Shown here piece after piece: positions 1-9,287 of a stretch of DNA of 64,000 nt; the stretch's first letter is position 1, and every line of letters starts with the position of its first letter. The DNA is from Woeseia oceani (lineage in GTDB: Bacteria > Pseudomonadota > Gammaproteobacteria > Steroidobacterales > Woeseiaceae). The notes beneath the pieces were generated by a model. The model worked only from the letters and a program-made list of their open reading frames with translations. It searched no databases and was not told the origin of the DNA. The translations under genes were made by a program, and so were the position numbers. The DNA lies in assembly GCF_001677435.1 (NCBI RefSeq), contig NZ_CP016268.1, positions 2,593,001 through 2,657,000 of the forward strand. Direction: 5' to 3'.

Positions 1-281
1 ACAATGAGGATGAGCGTTATCGCGTTGGCAAAAGCGGCGAGAATCTGAACTCGCTGGTATCCGTAGCTGCGCCGCGGGTCTGCCGGCCGTCGACCGACCC
101 GAAACGCAAAAGCCGCCAGAGCCAGTGCCATGCTGTCGGTCAGCATGTGGCCCGCATCAGCCAACAAAGCCAGTGAACTGGTCAATACTCCCGAAACGGC
201 CTCGACAACCGTGAAGACGGCGGTCAACAGCAGCGCTAACAATACCCGGTGACTGTCCGAATGATGGGTATGCGCTGTCAC
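1..281 (-). CDS. Cation diffusion facilitator (CDF) metal exporter, N-terminal part
   Basis: This is the first ~93 codons of a gene that runs off the left edge. It starts at a GTG at 281. The translation opens with a His-rich stretch (residues 3-9), followed by a membrane helix and the motif DAGHMLTDS, then AFRVGRRPADPRRSYGYQR. The DxGHMLTD and SYGYQR signatures are those of CzcD/ZitB-type CDF proteins, which export Zn2+, Co2+ or Cd2+ from the cytoplasm in exchange for protons. The metal cannot be named from this fragment. A weak ribosome site and the missing C-terminus limit certainty about the start. Confidence 0.85.
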   Translation of the reverse strand, partial: MTAHTHHSDSHRVLLALLLTAVFTVVEAVSGVLTSSLALLADAGHMLTDSMALALAAFAFRVGRRPADPRRSYGYQRVQILAAFANAITLILI

Positions 282-313
282 TATTCAGTCAATCCCGCAT
301 CTGCTCAGGCCAC

Positions 314-2074
314 TCAGGCTGCGCGCGGCACGCGGATATCTTCAACGAGGTGTTGAATGTGCTCAGGCGGCGGACTGGTCAATTTGCTGACGCTGATTGC
401 GACAGCGAAATTGAGCAGCATGCCGATCACACCGATACCCTCGGGAGAAATGCCGAATAACCAGTTGGCCGCAACATTCTCCCCCCATGGCGCGCCCGCC
501 CACTTGAGGAATAGCCCCTTGAAGAACTCGATATAGCCATAGGTGAATAGCAGGCCAGTCAGCATGCCGGCGATCGCGCCTTCTTTGTTCGCCCGCTTGT
601 AGAATATGCCCAACAAGATCGCGGGGAAGAGCGATGCAGCCGCGAGACCGAATGCGAAGGCCACAACCTGCGCAACCCAGCCCGGTGGATCAAAGCCCAG
701 ATACCCGGCAATCAGAATGGCAAATGCGGCCGCAATGCGACCTGCCAGCAGCTCGCGTTTTTCAGAAATGCCCGGCATGAAGATGCCTTTGACGAGGTCG
801 TGCGATACCGCGGCGGAAATAACCAGCAACAGGCCTGCCGCGGTAGACAGCGCGGCCGCAATGCCACCGGCAGCAACCAGCGCAATCACCCAATCCGGCA
901 GATTCGCGATCTCCGGATTTGCGAGCACCATGATGTCATTGTCGACCGAGAGCTCGTTCCCCTCCCAGCCGTAGGCACTCGCCCTGGCCGCAAATTCCGC
1001 GTTGGAATCGTCGTAGTACTGAATACGGCCATCGCCGTTCTTGTCAGTGAAACTGAGGAGCCCGGTTTGTTGCCAGGTCTTCATCCATTCCGGGCGCGCG
1101 CTGTATTCCAGATTACCCTCAACCGCACCAATAGCCCCGGGCTGCACGGTATTCAAAAGGTTGTATCGCGCCATTGCACCAACCGCAGGTGCCGTCGTGT
1201 AGAGAATGGTGATAAACAGCAAAGCAAAGCCGGCTGAACGCCGGGCATCACGCACTTTGGGTACCGTGAAGAACCGTACGATCACGTGCGGCAGGCCGGC
1301 CGTACCGACCATCAGTGCCAGCGTGATACAGAAGACATCGATCTTGCTCTTCGTCCCACTGGTGTACTGGTTGAACCCGAGCGAGGTAACGATGTCGTTA
1401 AGTTTCTCGAGCAAACCGGTTCCGGTATCAGCAATATCGGCACCAAACGCAATCTGCGGTATCGGGTTATTGGTGATTTGCAATGCGATAAAAATCGCCG
1501 GAACCGTGTAGGCAAAAATGAGTACGCAGTACTGCGCAACCTGGGTATAGGTAATGCCTTTCATGCCACCCAATACTGCATAGACGAAGACCACCGCCAT
1601 GCCGATTATCAACCCGACGGTAACGTCAACCTCCAGGAACCGCGAAAATACAATACCCACACCACGCATCTGCCCGGCGACATAGGTAAACGAGACGAAG
1701 ATCAGGCAAATGACCGCGACGATGCGGGCGGTCTTCGAGTAGTAACGTTCGGCAATAAACTCCGGCACCGTAAACTTGCCGAACTTGCGCAGGTAGGGTG
1801 CGAGAAACAATGCTAACAATACGTAGCCACCGGTCCAGCCCATCAGGTACACCGAACCGTCGTAGCCCAGAAAGGCGATCAGTCCCGCCATTGAAATAAA
1901 GGATGCCGCACTCATCCAGTCGGCGGCCGTTGCCATACCATTGGCGACCGGCGAAACGCCCTTGCCCGCTATGTAGAAATCACCCGTTGTCGTCGCGCGG
2001 GACCAGATGGCGATACCGATGTAGAGCGCGAAACTTGCGCCCACAACGAGGTAGGTCAGTGTCTGTAGTTCCAT
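314..2074 (-). CDS. Sodium:solute symporter large subunit, VC_2705/ActP-like
   Basis: 586 residues with about 13 hydrophobic segments, matching the sodium:solute symporter (SSF) family. Known family fact: the VC_2705 subfamily is always paired with a small DUF4212 protein, and that partner lies directly upstream, with 4 bp between its stop and this start. A good ribosome site (GAGGA, 8 nt before ATG 2074) sits inside the small-subunit gene, so translation is probably coupled. The likely substrate is acetate or another short monocarboxylate, taken up with Na+ across the inner membrane. The substrate is inferred from ActP similarity, not seen in the sequence. A soluble insertion around residues 320-390 contains a DKNGDGRIQYYDD stretch resembling an EF-hand-like calcium loop. 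Confidence 0.9.
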   Translation of the reverse strand: MELQTLTYLVVGASFALYIGIAIWSRATTTGDFYIAGKGVSPVANGMATAADWMSAASFISMAGLIAFLGYDGSVYLMGWTGGYVLLALFLAPYLRKFGKFTVPEFIAERYYSKTARIVAVICLIFVSFTYVAGQMRGVGIVFSRFLEVDVTVGLIIGMAVVFVYAVLGGMKGITYTQVAQYCVLIFAYTVPAIFIALQITNNPIPQIAFGADIADTGTGLLEKLNDIVTSLGFNQYTSGTKSKIDVFCITLALMVGTAGLPHVIVRFFTVPKVRDARRSAGFALLFITILYTTAPAVGAMARYNLLNTVQPGAIGAVEGNLEYSARPEWMKTWQQTGLLSFTDKNGDGRIQYYDDSNAEFAARASAYGWEGNELSVDNDIMVLANPEIANLPDWVIALVAAGGIAAALSTAAGLLLVISAAVSHDLVKGIFMPGISEKRELLAGRIAAAFAILIAGYLGFDPPGWVAQVVAFAFGLAAASLFPAILLGIFYKRANKEGAIAGMLTGLLFTYGYIEFFKGLFLKWAGAPWGENVAANWLFGISPEGIGVIGMLLNFAVAISVSKLTSPPPEHIQHLVEDIRVPRAA

Positions 2075-2078
2075 CTGC

Positions 2079-2336
2079 TCAATCCTCGTGCACGTCGTAC
2101 TTCTGATCGAGCTGATTCATTTTCCAGGCGTAGAAAAAAATCAGTGCAACGAATATGTAGATCGAGCCTTGTTGTGCAAACCAGAACCCCAGCGGAAATC
2201 CGGCAATCGTTATCTGATTAAGCTGGTCAACCAGCAGAATGCCCAATCCGAAGGAACACGTAAACCAGACCAGCATACAGCCGGCAAGCACTTTGAGATT
2301 GGCCCGCCAGTACGCAGCGCGTTGTTTTGGCTTCAT
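2079..2336 (-). CDS. DUF4212 sodium:solute symporter small subunit
   Basis: 85 residues with two membrane helices (about residues 15-37 and 48-68), ending in a short charged tail. Length and the FGLGILLVDQLN and QQGSIYIFVALIFFYAW-like segments match DUF4212, the small partner of VC_2705-type symporters. It precedes the large subunit in the same transcript. The start at 2336 has only a weak ribosome site (GGAT). Confidence 0.88.
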   Translation of the reverse strand: MKPKQRAAYWRANLKVLAGCMLVWFTCSFGLGILLVDQLNQITIAGFPLGFWFAQQGSIYIFVALIFFYAWKMNQLDQKYDVHED

Positions 2337-2617
2337 GATTAAGGATCCGCCGTATGTTTGTTATTGTCACGGGAGCCACAATCTAGCAAAGCGGCGCGTA
2401 ATATTCACGATATGCTTCAAGCACTGCGGTTCGCACCTGGCAGCCTTGCGCAGAAGACAATACCTGCTCATCGTCGTGGCAGTCATCCGGACAGAGGCTG
2501 GCCGAAACATGCAGCAGGGTTGATCCTGCAGCAACAACACCTCCCGGCGCGCAATTGAACTCGACCGCCGCGCGAAGCACAATGCGGCCTGTTCCCGCCA
2601 CCGTTTTCGAGGATAAC

Positions 2618-4924
2618 GTGAACAAAATGAACACCGGTCAGGCGGTGGCACGCAAAGAGGATCGACGCTTCCTGACGGGCTCAGGCCGCTATACCGATGA
2701 CATCGTCCTCGACGGCCAAACCTGGCTGCGCTTCTATCGCTCACCTTACGCGCACGGAACAATCACTGAACTTGATACCAGCGAGGCCAGGGCCATGCCC
2801 GGTGTGCTCGCGGTCTACACCGGTCAGGACCTGTTGGCGGCCGGAGTCCGCGATGTCGCTGGTGCCGCCATGCCGGATGGCAGCCGCCAAGCACTCAAAC
2901 AACCGCCGCTGGCACGAGACCGGGTTCGGTACGTTGGCGAGCCGGTGGCGGCCATCATCGCCGAAAGCGCGGCAATGGCTCAGGCCGCAGCCGACAGCAT
3001 CCTGTTCGATGTAGATGAACTGCCCGCAGCGGTTACCCCAGGCGATGCGCTGCGTGCGACTGAAGCAGCCATTCACGCAGACCTCGAAAGCAATCACTAC
3101 GGCACGATGAGCTACGGTGACCAAAAACGAACCGATGCGGTATTCGAGACTTCACCGCGACGCGTGCGCATTGAAGTCATCAACAACCGGGTTGCGCCGG
3201 CCGCACTGGAGCCCCGTGCGTGTAATGCCAGCTACGATCCGGACGACGGCAGCATGCTGGTCTATCAGGGCTGTCAAGGCGTGCACGCGTTGCGCGATCG
3301 AATCCTGAAATCCGTCGATCTGGACAAGGACAAACTGCGGGTCATTTGTCCCGATGTAGGCGGCGGATTCGGCCTGAAGTTTTTCCTGCAGTGCGAAACC
3401 GTCGTCGCAGTGTTCGCGAGCAAGATGCTGGGCCGGCCGGTCAAGTGGACCGCTGACCGCAGCGAGAGCTTCCAAAGCGACGTACACGGCCGCGATCACG
3501 AGAGCCATGCTGAGTTTGCGCTGGACGACAACGGCAGGGTCCTCGCCATGCGTGCTACCGTCAATGCCAATATTGGCGCTTACTGCTCTCAGGCCGGCCC
3601 TATCATCCCCTGGTTCGGCGCGTGCATGACCGGCGGCTGCTACGACATCCCCGCACTGCACGTCGCAATCAACATGGTCGTTACCAACACAGTCCCGGTC
3701 GATGCTTATCGGGGCGCTGGCCGTCCTGAAGCCACCTACCTGATCGAACGGTTGATGGACCGGGCAGCGCTCGAACTCGGCATTGCCCGCGACGAAATTC
3801 GCCGGCGAAATTTTATTGCGCCGGATCAATTCCCCTACCTGACGGCGACAGGACGCAGTTACGACTCCGGTCGCTACAGCGAAATTATGGAAGCGGCGCT
3901 GCAGCGCGCGGACTGGCTCGGCTTCGAACAGCGCCGCATGGAAAGCCGCGACCGTGGCCAGCTCCGCGGCATCGGCTTCGCCAGCTACGTGGAAATTTGT
4001 TCGGCGGCTGGTAGTGAAGAAACGCATATCAGGTTTCGGCATGACGGGCGCCTTGAACTGACCGCTGGCACGCAATCGACCGGACAAGGCCATGAAACCA
4101 GCTACGCGCAGATCGTCGCCGCCGTGCTCGGGACCGGCATTGAACACACAGACCTGGTACAGGGCGATACTCTGCAGGTGCCCACCGGACAAGGCACGAA
4201 CGGCTCACGCTCCCTGGCCATTGCCGGGTCGGCGCTCCGCCACTGTGCGGACCTCGTGGTAGAAGCAGGCAAGCGCATGGCCGCTGCGGTATTCGAGGCG
4301 CCGGAGGCTCAGATCGATTTCGCCGATGGCCGTTTCCAGACCCGCGACGGCAGCCACAGTGCCGCCATCACAGACATTGCACTCGCGTCATTCGATGAAG
4401 CGCTACGACCGGCGGCAGTCTTGCCGGGACTGCGCTGCCAGTATCGTTTCGAACCCGATGGCGGAACATTTCCGAACGGCTGCCATGTCTGCGAAGTGGA
4501 AATCGATCCCGCAACCGGTGTAACCCGCATCCTCCGCTACACCGTCGAGGATGATGTCGGCGTCGTCATTAACCCATTGCTGCTGGAAGGCCAGATAGTC
4601 GGCGGCATTGCCCAAGGTCTCGGTCAGGCACTGACCGAGCACGCCGCCTACGATCGCGACAGCGGCCAGCTACTGAGTGCCACGTTCATGGACTACGGGA
4701 TGCCGCGCAGTGACTGGCTCCCGGACGTGGACTTCCGTTACAGAGAGGTACCCTCACCGCGCAACCCGCTCGGCGTCAAAGGTGCGGGTGAGGCCGGCAC
4801 GGTCGGCGCCGCGCCTGCACTCGTCAACGCGGTGCTGGATGCGCTGGCGGCCAGCGGCGTTGAGAACCTCGATATGCCCGTAACACCACAGAAGGTATGG
4901 CAGGCCTTACAGAACGCTGGCTGA
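2618..4924 (+). CDS. Molybdenum hydroxylase large subunit (CoxL form II / xanthine dehydrogenase family)
   Basis: About 768 residues from GTG 2618; this start is chosen because GAGGA lies just ahead of it. An in-frame ATG at 2627 and upstream codons from 2555 are alternatives. The protein starts with the KEDRRFLTGSGRYTDD signature of the aldehyde oxidase/xanthine dehydrogenase family. It carries AYRGAGR at about residues 363-369, the form II variant; genuine CO dehydrogenase has AYRCSFR. Near the end is GAGEAGTVGA, containing the family's catalytic Glu. It would hydroxylate an aldehyde or N-heterocycle at a molybdopterin cofactor. The usual FAD and 2Fe-2S subunits are not adjacent, so it must find partners elsewhere. 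The substrate is unknown. Confidence 0.88.
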   Translation: MNKMNTGQAVARKEDRRFLTGSGRYTDDIVLDGQTWLRFYRSPYAHGTITELDTSEARAMPGVLAVYTGQDLLAAGVRDVAGAAMPDGSRQALKQPPLARDRVRYVGEPVAAIIAESAAMAQAAADSILFDVDELPAAVTPGDALRATEAAIHADLESNHYGTMSYGDQKRTDAVFETSPRRVRIEVINNRVAPAALEPRACNASYDPDDGSMLVYQGCQGVHALRDRILKSVDLDKDKLRVICPDVGGGFGLKFFLQCETVVAVFASKMLGRPVKWTADRSESFQSDVHGRDHESHAEFALDDNGRVLAMRATVNANIGAYCSQAGPIIPWFGACMTGGCYDIPALHVAINMVVTNTVPVDAYRGAGRPEATYLIERLMDRAALELGIARDEIRRRNFIAPDQFPYLTATGRSYDSGRYSEIMEAALQRADWLGFEQRRMESRDRGQLRGIGFASYVEICSAAGSEETHIRFRHDGRLELTAGTQSTGQGHETSYAQIVAAVLGTGIEHTDLVQGDTLQVPTGQGTNGSRSLAIAGSALRHCADLVVEAGKRMAAAVFEAPEAQIDFADGRFQTRDGSHSAAITDIALASFDEALRPAAVLPGLRCQYRFEPDGGTFPNGCHVCEVEIDPATGVTRILRYTVEDDVGVVINPLLLEGQIVGGIAQGLGQALTEHAAYDRDSGQLLSATFMDYGMPRSDWLPDVDFRYREVPSPRNPLGVKGAGEAGTVGAAPALVNAVLDALAASGVENLDMPVTPQKVWQALQNAG

Positions 4925-4976
4925 GGTAGTCAGCGGGCAGCGTGCAGCCGCTCTCGCCAGCGCTATCGACCGGCCC

Positions 4977-5004
4977 AAAAAAAAGCGGCTCCTTGCGGAG
5001 CCGC
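4977..5004 (-). terminator. Strong intrinsic terminator reading leftward
   Basis: An 8-bp perfect GC-rich stem (4985-4992 with 4997-5004, loop TTGC) is followed, on the minus strand, by eight T residues (A run at 4977-4984). This is a textbook rho-independent terminator for leftward transcription. It lies about 370 nt past the stop of the M16 peptidase gene, which already has its own hairpin. It could end a long 3' tail or a separate small transcript. Confidence 0.8.
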
Positions 5005-5123
5005 CCGTTCCATCCCCAGAGCATGACGCTTGGCCTTGCCGTGCTTCCCCCGCCAAGTACTGCCTGAAGGTGTTGTCCGGTCCGGCGTCGTCCGCTGTGT
5101 TGTGCAAAGGCGACGCCCGATGG
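4977..5123 (-). ncRNA. Candidate small RNA in the 450-bp gap 4925-5374
   Basis: This gap contains no convincing gene. On the minus strand a perfect TTGACA lies at 5158-5153, with a poor -10 (GAAGTT) 17 nt further on, and the strong terminator at 4977-5004 follows about 120 nt later. A promoter-like box plus a terminator with no open frame between them suggests a roughly 145-nt RNA. The sequence does not match the SRP RNA or 6S patterns I know. The weak -10 box makes this tentative. Confidence 0.2.
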
Positions 5124-5323
5124 CGGGAAAACTTCGCAGAATGTCGCGCCGTTGTCAATCAATCCGCTGGATTAGGTGCCGATTCGGCCACCGATGCATT
5201 TTTTCGTGGCTTTTGCGCAACAACTATTTCGGGACCGGTTGGTGGCAACTCTGGCGAATCAATGACTTGCCGAACAGGCGTTCATATATGGTTCGCTACG
5301 CCAGTCAGGCTGCAGCGCGGCAT

Positions 5324-5363
5324 ATCGACACGCGTTGCGCGATTTTGCGCAACGCGTGTCGAT
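5324..5363 (-). terminator. 17-bp perfect inverted repeat at the end of the M16 gene
   Basis: The arms 5324-5340 and 5347-5363 are perfectly complementary over 17 bp with a 6-nt loop. The repeat begins 11 bp after the stop codon of the M16 peptidase gene. No long T run follows on either strand, so it may be a weak terminator, an mRNA 3' stabiliser, or a protein-binding palindrome. Confidence 0.45.
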
Positions 5364-5374
5364 CGCGCAGAGGC

Positions 5375-8317
5375 TTATTGAAATACCGCTTCCGCATCAA
5401 TCACGGAGACATTCTGTTCGTCGAACACGATCGGTAGCGCCTCGATCATGCGGTCTTCGGCAATTACCTCCTCGGGCTGGGCGGCGTCATACTGCATCGG
5501 CGATGCGCGACCTGAAACCAGCCGGTCCCGGAGGTCGTCCGCGTCCCGGCTTACAAAGACGTATTGCATGTTGTCGGTTCGAAGATTTTCACGAATGACA
5601 CGGTTAACGTCCGCCAGCGTCATCGAATCCAGCTCTTTACGAACATAATCGCTGAAATCGTCGATGCCATAGAAACCACTGTCCAGCGCGTAACCCAGTT
5701 GCCGCGACTGACCGTCCATCAGCAGACTGACGTACTTGGCAAGGTAGCTGCGGGTATTGACGAAGTCCTGCTCGCTCATGCCCTTCTCAATTAGCGTGTT
5801 CAGCTCAAACAGGGCCGTACGGGTCGCGAACTGTGCGTCATTGTTGTTCCGCAGCGGTCTGAGCCAGACCTGAAAAATCTGCTGCTGCCGGGCAAGGTTG
5901 GTGTCGGGCTGAAACTGGAACATGCCGCGCGGGAAATATTCAATGTAGGCGTAGTTGCCGTAGTTCATGCCGCGCGCTTCGCGAATTCGACCGTATAACT
6001 GGCCCGTTGAGTTTCTGTGCTCGCCCAGCCACGAACGAACCAGCCAGAGTGCAACCCAATCCTTGTCGCCCCGCTTCAGGTCAATGGGAAAACCGAACGA
6101 TACGGCAACTGAAGTCGTTTCCTTGTCGACGATAACCGCCTTGTTGGCTGCCAGTGGCTTCGGCTGCGGCAACTGCAATGACTGCCGGGTGCCCTCCGGT
6201 AACGCCTGCAAGTCACTGCTCAGGCGTGCGGCAAACGTCTCCGGATAACCGCCAGCCAGGCCCAGCGTGATATTGCGGATCGTGTAGTGCTGCCGATAGA
6301 AACGCTGCACATCGTCCAAAGTCAGCGCGGCGATGTCGGCACTGTGCCCTTCATTCAACGAGCCATAGGGATGTGACGGCCCGTAAATCTGGCTGTAGAG
6401 CACTTCCTTACCCAGCTCCTCGTCATTGTTACCAACGAGGCTCGTGCGGACCGCATTGACCAGTTGGGTACGAACACGTTTGAAGTCCTGCTCGCGCCAA
6501 CCCGGGCTCAATAGCTGACTGCTGGCGAGGCGGTACCAGACATCGAGATTGTCGCGATGTACCTGTCCCGACAAGCGGGTCATCTCCTTGTCGACCTGGG
6601 CACTGAAACCGGAAGCGATCGGGTACATTGCCGCGTTGATCTCCTGAATACTGAAGTCTTCAGAGCCCGCATCCGTCAACATTGCCGCCGTCAAAGCTGC
6701 CAGACCTTTCTTCCCCGGCGGGTCCATGGCGGCACCGGAATGCACCAGGATAGAAACATCGATGAGCGGCGACCCGGCGGCAGGCTGCGCAACGATCTCG
6801 ACCGGAACAGCGATATCGGTGCTCGCCACCGCCCTGCTGGCAATGGCAGGCGCAGTGTCGGCAAGCTGTTCGGCGGGTGCCGCCGACAACGGTCGAACGA
6901 GGTCATCGATAGACGCCATGCCATCGATCCCGCTGATCGCCTCGTCATTCGACAGGGTTACGATGACCCGGCCATCATCAACAAAGTAGCGATTCGCAAC
7001 CTCCAGTATGGCCTCCGGTGTCAAGGCATCGTAGCTGCGGTAGAGCGTATTGATGGTTTCCGGGGTGCGTTCAAACTGCACGAACGAGGCCAGAGTGCTG
7101 CCGATTGAGCCGGAATTATCCAGATTGGCGGTGAACCCGTATTTCAGCCGGGACTTTGTTTCTGCCAGCTTTTTGACGGACACCAGCTCGCTGCGTGCCG
7201 TAGCGAGAGTCTCGCGAATAGCTTGCTCGACGGCCGCCGTTTGCGCGACATCCGTGAGCCGTGCGTAAACCATCAGGACGTTCGGGTCCTTGCGATTCGG
7301 AAAGTAAGTCAGCAATTGATCGACCGATTGCTCTTCCAGGACCAGCTTGCGGTACAACTCAGACGAGTCTGAAAAATAAATGGACGAAATGACATCGATT
7401 GCCGGCATGTCGACTTTTTCCGGCTCAAATGCCGGGCCGCGAAAACCGACCAACAACCAGGGCTGCGTTGGCGCATCCCACTGGACGTGATCGTAAATTG
7501 GCCCGTTCAGCGGACCTTCTTGTGGAATGTCGGCAACGTAATCGCCGCGCTCCCATTTGCCCCAGTACTTCTCGACCATGGCGAATGTCGCTTCCGCATC
7601 CAGATCGCCAACCAGAATTACGGCTGTCTTCTCCGGTCGGTACCAACGATCGAAGAACAGTTTCGAATACTCGAACTGCTCCGGCATCGGCTCAATATCC
7701 TCAAGAAATCCCATGGTCGTGTGGCTGTAGGTATGCGTATTGAACGACAGGTCGCGTATCCGTTCGTAGCCGCGCGAAATGGGGTTCGAGGAGTTCTTCA
7801 GGTATTCGCCTTTGACAGCGAGCGCTTCCGTCCGAAAAACATCCTCCGAATAACGCAGGTTCATGAAGCGGTCCGCTTCAACCTCTATGATTTTTTCCAG
7901 ATCGGCCTTGGTAAACACGGCGTGGTAATTCGTAAAGTCGTCAGTGGTGTACGCGTTCTGATTGGCGCCCGCCTTCTTGTAGATGTTCAGGTATTCGTCG
8001 GCCGGGTATTTCTCAGTGCCACGAAACATCATGTGCTCGAAGAAATGGGCGAAACCCGACTTGCCGGGTTCGACTTCATTGCGCGACCCCGTCTGCACAG
8101 GCACCTGGATGGTGACAATATCGGGGTAATCCGTGGGTACGATAATTACGCGAAGCCCGTTATCGAGGTCGCGCTGCAAATACGGCATGGAGAACACACC
8201 GGAGTCCACGACAGCCGCCGCATCAGGGGCATTCGTTGCGTCGCCTGGCGCTTCTTGGGCACCATTACAAGCGGCAAGTGCCACGGCAGCCAGCAAACCG
8301 ACAAACACTTTCATCAT
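5375..8317 (-). CDS. M16 family zinc metallopeptidase lipoprotein
   Basis: 980 residues with a lipoprotein signal (LAAC, Cys17), so it should be anchored in the periplasm. The inverted zinc motif HFFEH is at residues 91-95, and the downstream acidic ligand region (ALAVKGEYLKN) is at about 165-175. A second, catalytically silent M16 domain fills the C-terminal half, as in pitrilysin and in fused PqqL/YmxG-type proteins. Known members degrade unfolded peptides within a closed chamber. The gene is monocistronic, with GGAG upstream of ATG 8317 and a hairpin after the stop. The physiological substrate is not evident. Confidence 0.92.
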   Translation of the reverse strand: MMKVFVGLLAAVALAACNGAQEAPGDATNAPDAAAVVDSGVFSMPYLQRDLDNGLRVIIVPTDYPDIVTIQVPVQTGSRNEVEPGKSGFAHFFEHMMFRGTEKYPADEYLNIYKKAGANQNAYTTDDFTNYHAVFTKADLEKIIEVEADRFMNLRYSEDVFRTEALAVKGEYLKNSSNPISRGYERIRDLSFNTHTYSHTTMGFLEDIEPMPEQFEYSKLFFDRWYRPEKTAVILVGDLDAEATFAMVEKYWGKWERGDYVADIPQEGPLNGPIYDHVQWDAPTQPWLLVGFRGPAFEPEKVDMPAIDVISSIYFSDSSELYRKLVLEEQSVDQLLTYFPNRKDPNVLMVYARLTDVAQTAAVEQAIRETLATARSELVSVKKLAETKSRLKYGFTANLDNSGSIGSTLASFVQFERTPETINTLYRSYDALTPEAILEVANRYFVDDGRVIVTLSNDEAISGIDGMASIDDLVRPLSAAPAEQLADTAPAIASRAVASTDIAVPVEIVAQPAAGSPLIDVSILVHSGAAMDPPGKKGLAALTAAMLTDAGSEDFSIQEINAAMYPIASGFSAQVDKEMTRLSGQVHRDNLDVWYRLASSQLLSPGWREQDFKRVRTQLVNAVRTSLVGNNDEELGKEVLYSQIYGPSHPYGSLNEGHSADIAALTLDDVQRFYRQHYTIRNITLGLAGGYPETFAARLSSDLQALPEGTRQSLQLPQPKPLAANKAVIVDKETTSVAVSFGFPIDLKRGDKDWVALWLVRSWLGEHRNSTGQLYGRIREARGMNYGNYAYIEYFPRGMFQFQPDTNLARQQQIFQVWLRPLRNNNDAQFATRTALFELNTLIEKGMSEQDFVNTRSYLAKYVSLLMDGQSRQLGYALDSGFYGIDDFSDYVRKELDSMTLADVNRVIRENLRTDNMQYVFVSRDADDLRDRLVSGRASPMQYDAAQPEEVIAEDRMIEALPIVFDEQNVSVIDAEAVFQ

Positions 8318-8486
8318 GTTACATTCTCCAATTGCTCATTTACGCCTGCAGTATGACCACGGCTGCACATACAGGTTGCGATTAATTCCGCCTGAAACTT
8401 GCCGCAGCTTACCTGCACGCATCGCGTGCCCACAAGCCGGGCCCTAACCATAACAAGTCTATTTCGACCGTACAGGAACTGACAGC

Positions 8487-9278
8487 ATGATTATTGAACA
8501 AATCTGGACCGCTAACAGCCTCAGAAACTTCAATTATCTTGTCGCCTGCCCTGCTACCGGTGACGCACTGGCGATCGACCCACTGGATTTCCGGCAGTGC
8601 CTGGCCGTGGCGAGCGACAAAGGCTGGCGAATCACGCAGATCGTGAATACTCACGAGCACGCAGATCATATTGGCGGCAACAAGGCACTGGCTGCCGCCA
8701 CTGGCGCGAAGATCATTGCCCACCACGCGGCAAAGGATCGGATCACTGATATGGCACGCGGCGTTGGCGCAGGTGACCGTATCACGGTCGGCACAAGTAT
8801 CGAACTGGAATGCCTGGACACACCCGGGCATACCATGAGCCATATTTGCTTGCTGTCGCGCACGGGCCCACCCGCGCTGTTCAGCGGTGATACCTTGTTC
8901 AATGCTGGGGTAGGCAACTGCCATAACGGCGGTCACCCGGAAGAGCTGTATAAAACATTCGATGAACAACTCTGCCGATTGCCCGGTGATACCGTCATTT
9001 ACCCCGGGCACGATTATCTGGTGAACAACCTGCGCTTTACGCTCGACCGGGAACCGGATAATGCGGACGCACAAGCACTGCTCGATGAATGTGCCAACCA
9101 CGATCCGCAGAACGCACGAACCACCACCATCGGCGACGAGCATCGCATCAACACCTTCTTCCGCCTGCAATCCCCAACGGTCATATCGCGCCTGCTGGAA
9201 AAATTCCCGCAGATGAGTCCAACACCCGAAAAGAAGGAGGTTTTTCTGCGGCTACGGGAACTGCGAAACAGCTGGTAA
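8487..9278 (+). CDS. gloB: Hydroxyacylglutathione hydrolase (glyoxalase II)
   Basis: 263 residues. The metallo-beta-lactamase zinc motif THEHADH is at residues 55-61, followed by HTMSH and FSGDTLF motifs. A C-terminal HAGH-type domain ends in the family-typical VFLRLRELRN stretch. The enzyme hydrolyses S-D-lactoylglutathione to lactate and glutathione in the cytoplasm, the second step of methylglyoxal detoxification. The C-terminal glutathione-binding region argues for GloB rather than a generic MBL hydrolase. It diverges from the M16 peptidase gene and converges with the thiamin operon. Confidence 0.92.
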   Translation: MIIEQIWTANSLRNFNYLVACPATGDALAIDPLDFRQCLAVASDKGWRITQIVNTHEHADHIGGNKALAAATGAKIIAHHAAKDRITDMARGVGAGDRITVGTSIELECLDTPGHTMSHICLLSRTGPPALFSGDTLFNAGVGNCHNGGHPEELYKTFDEQLCRLPGDTVIYPGHDYLVNNLRFTLDREPDNADAQALLDECANHDPQNARTTTIGDEHRINTFFRLQSPTVISRLLEKFPQMSPTPEKKEVFLRLRELRNSW

Positions 9279-9287
9279 GCGCGCTGT

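Noticed and set aside
3152-4192. 346-codon minus-strand open frame
   Set aside because: It lies wholly inside the molybdenum hydroxylase gene on the other strand, with no signature or ribosome site.
4977-5130. SRP (4.5S) RNA or 6S RNA
   Set aside because: A partial likeness (GGGGGAAGCACGGC on the minus strand) does not form the conserved SRP apical hairpin with its GGAA loop, and no 6S central bubble could be drawn.
7487-8356. 289-codon plus-strand open frame
   Set aside because: It is a shadow of the M16 peptidase gene, which has clear motifs and a signal peptide on the minus strand.
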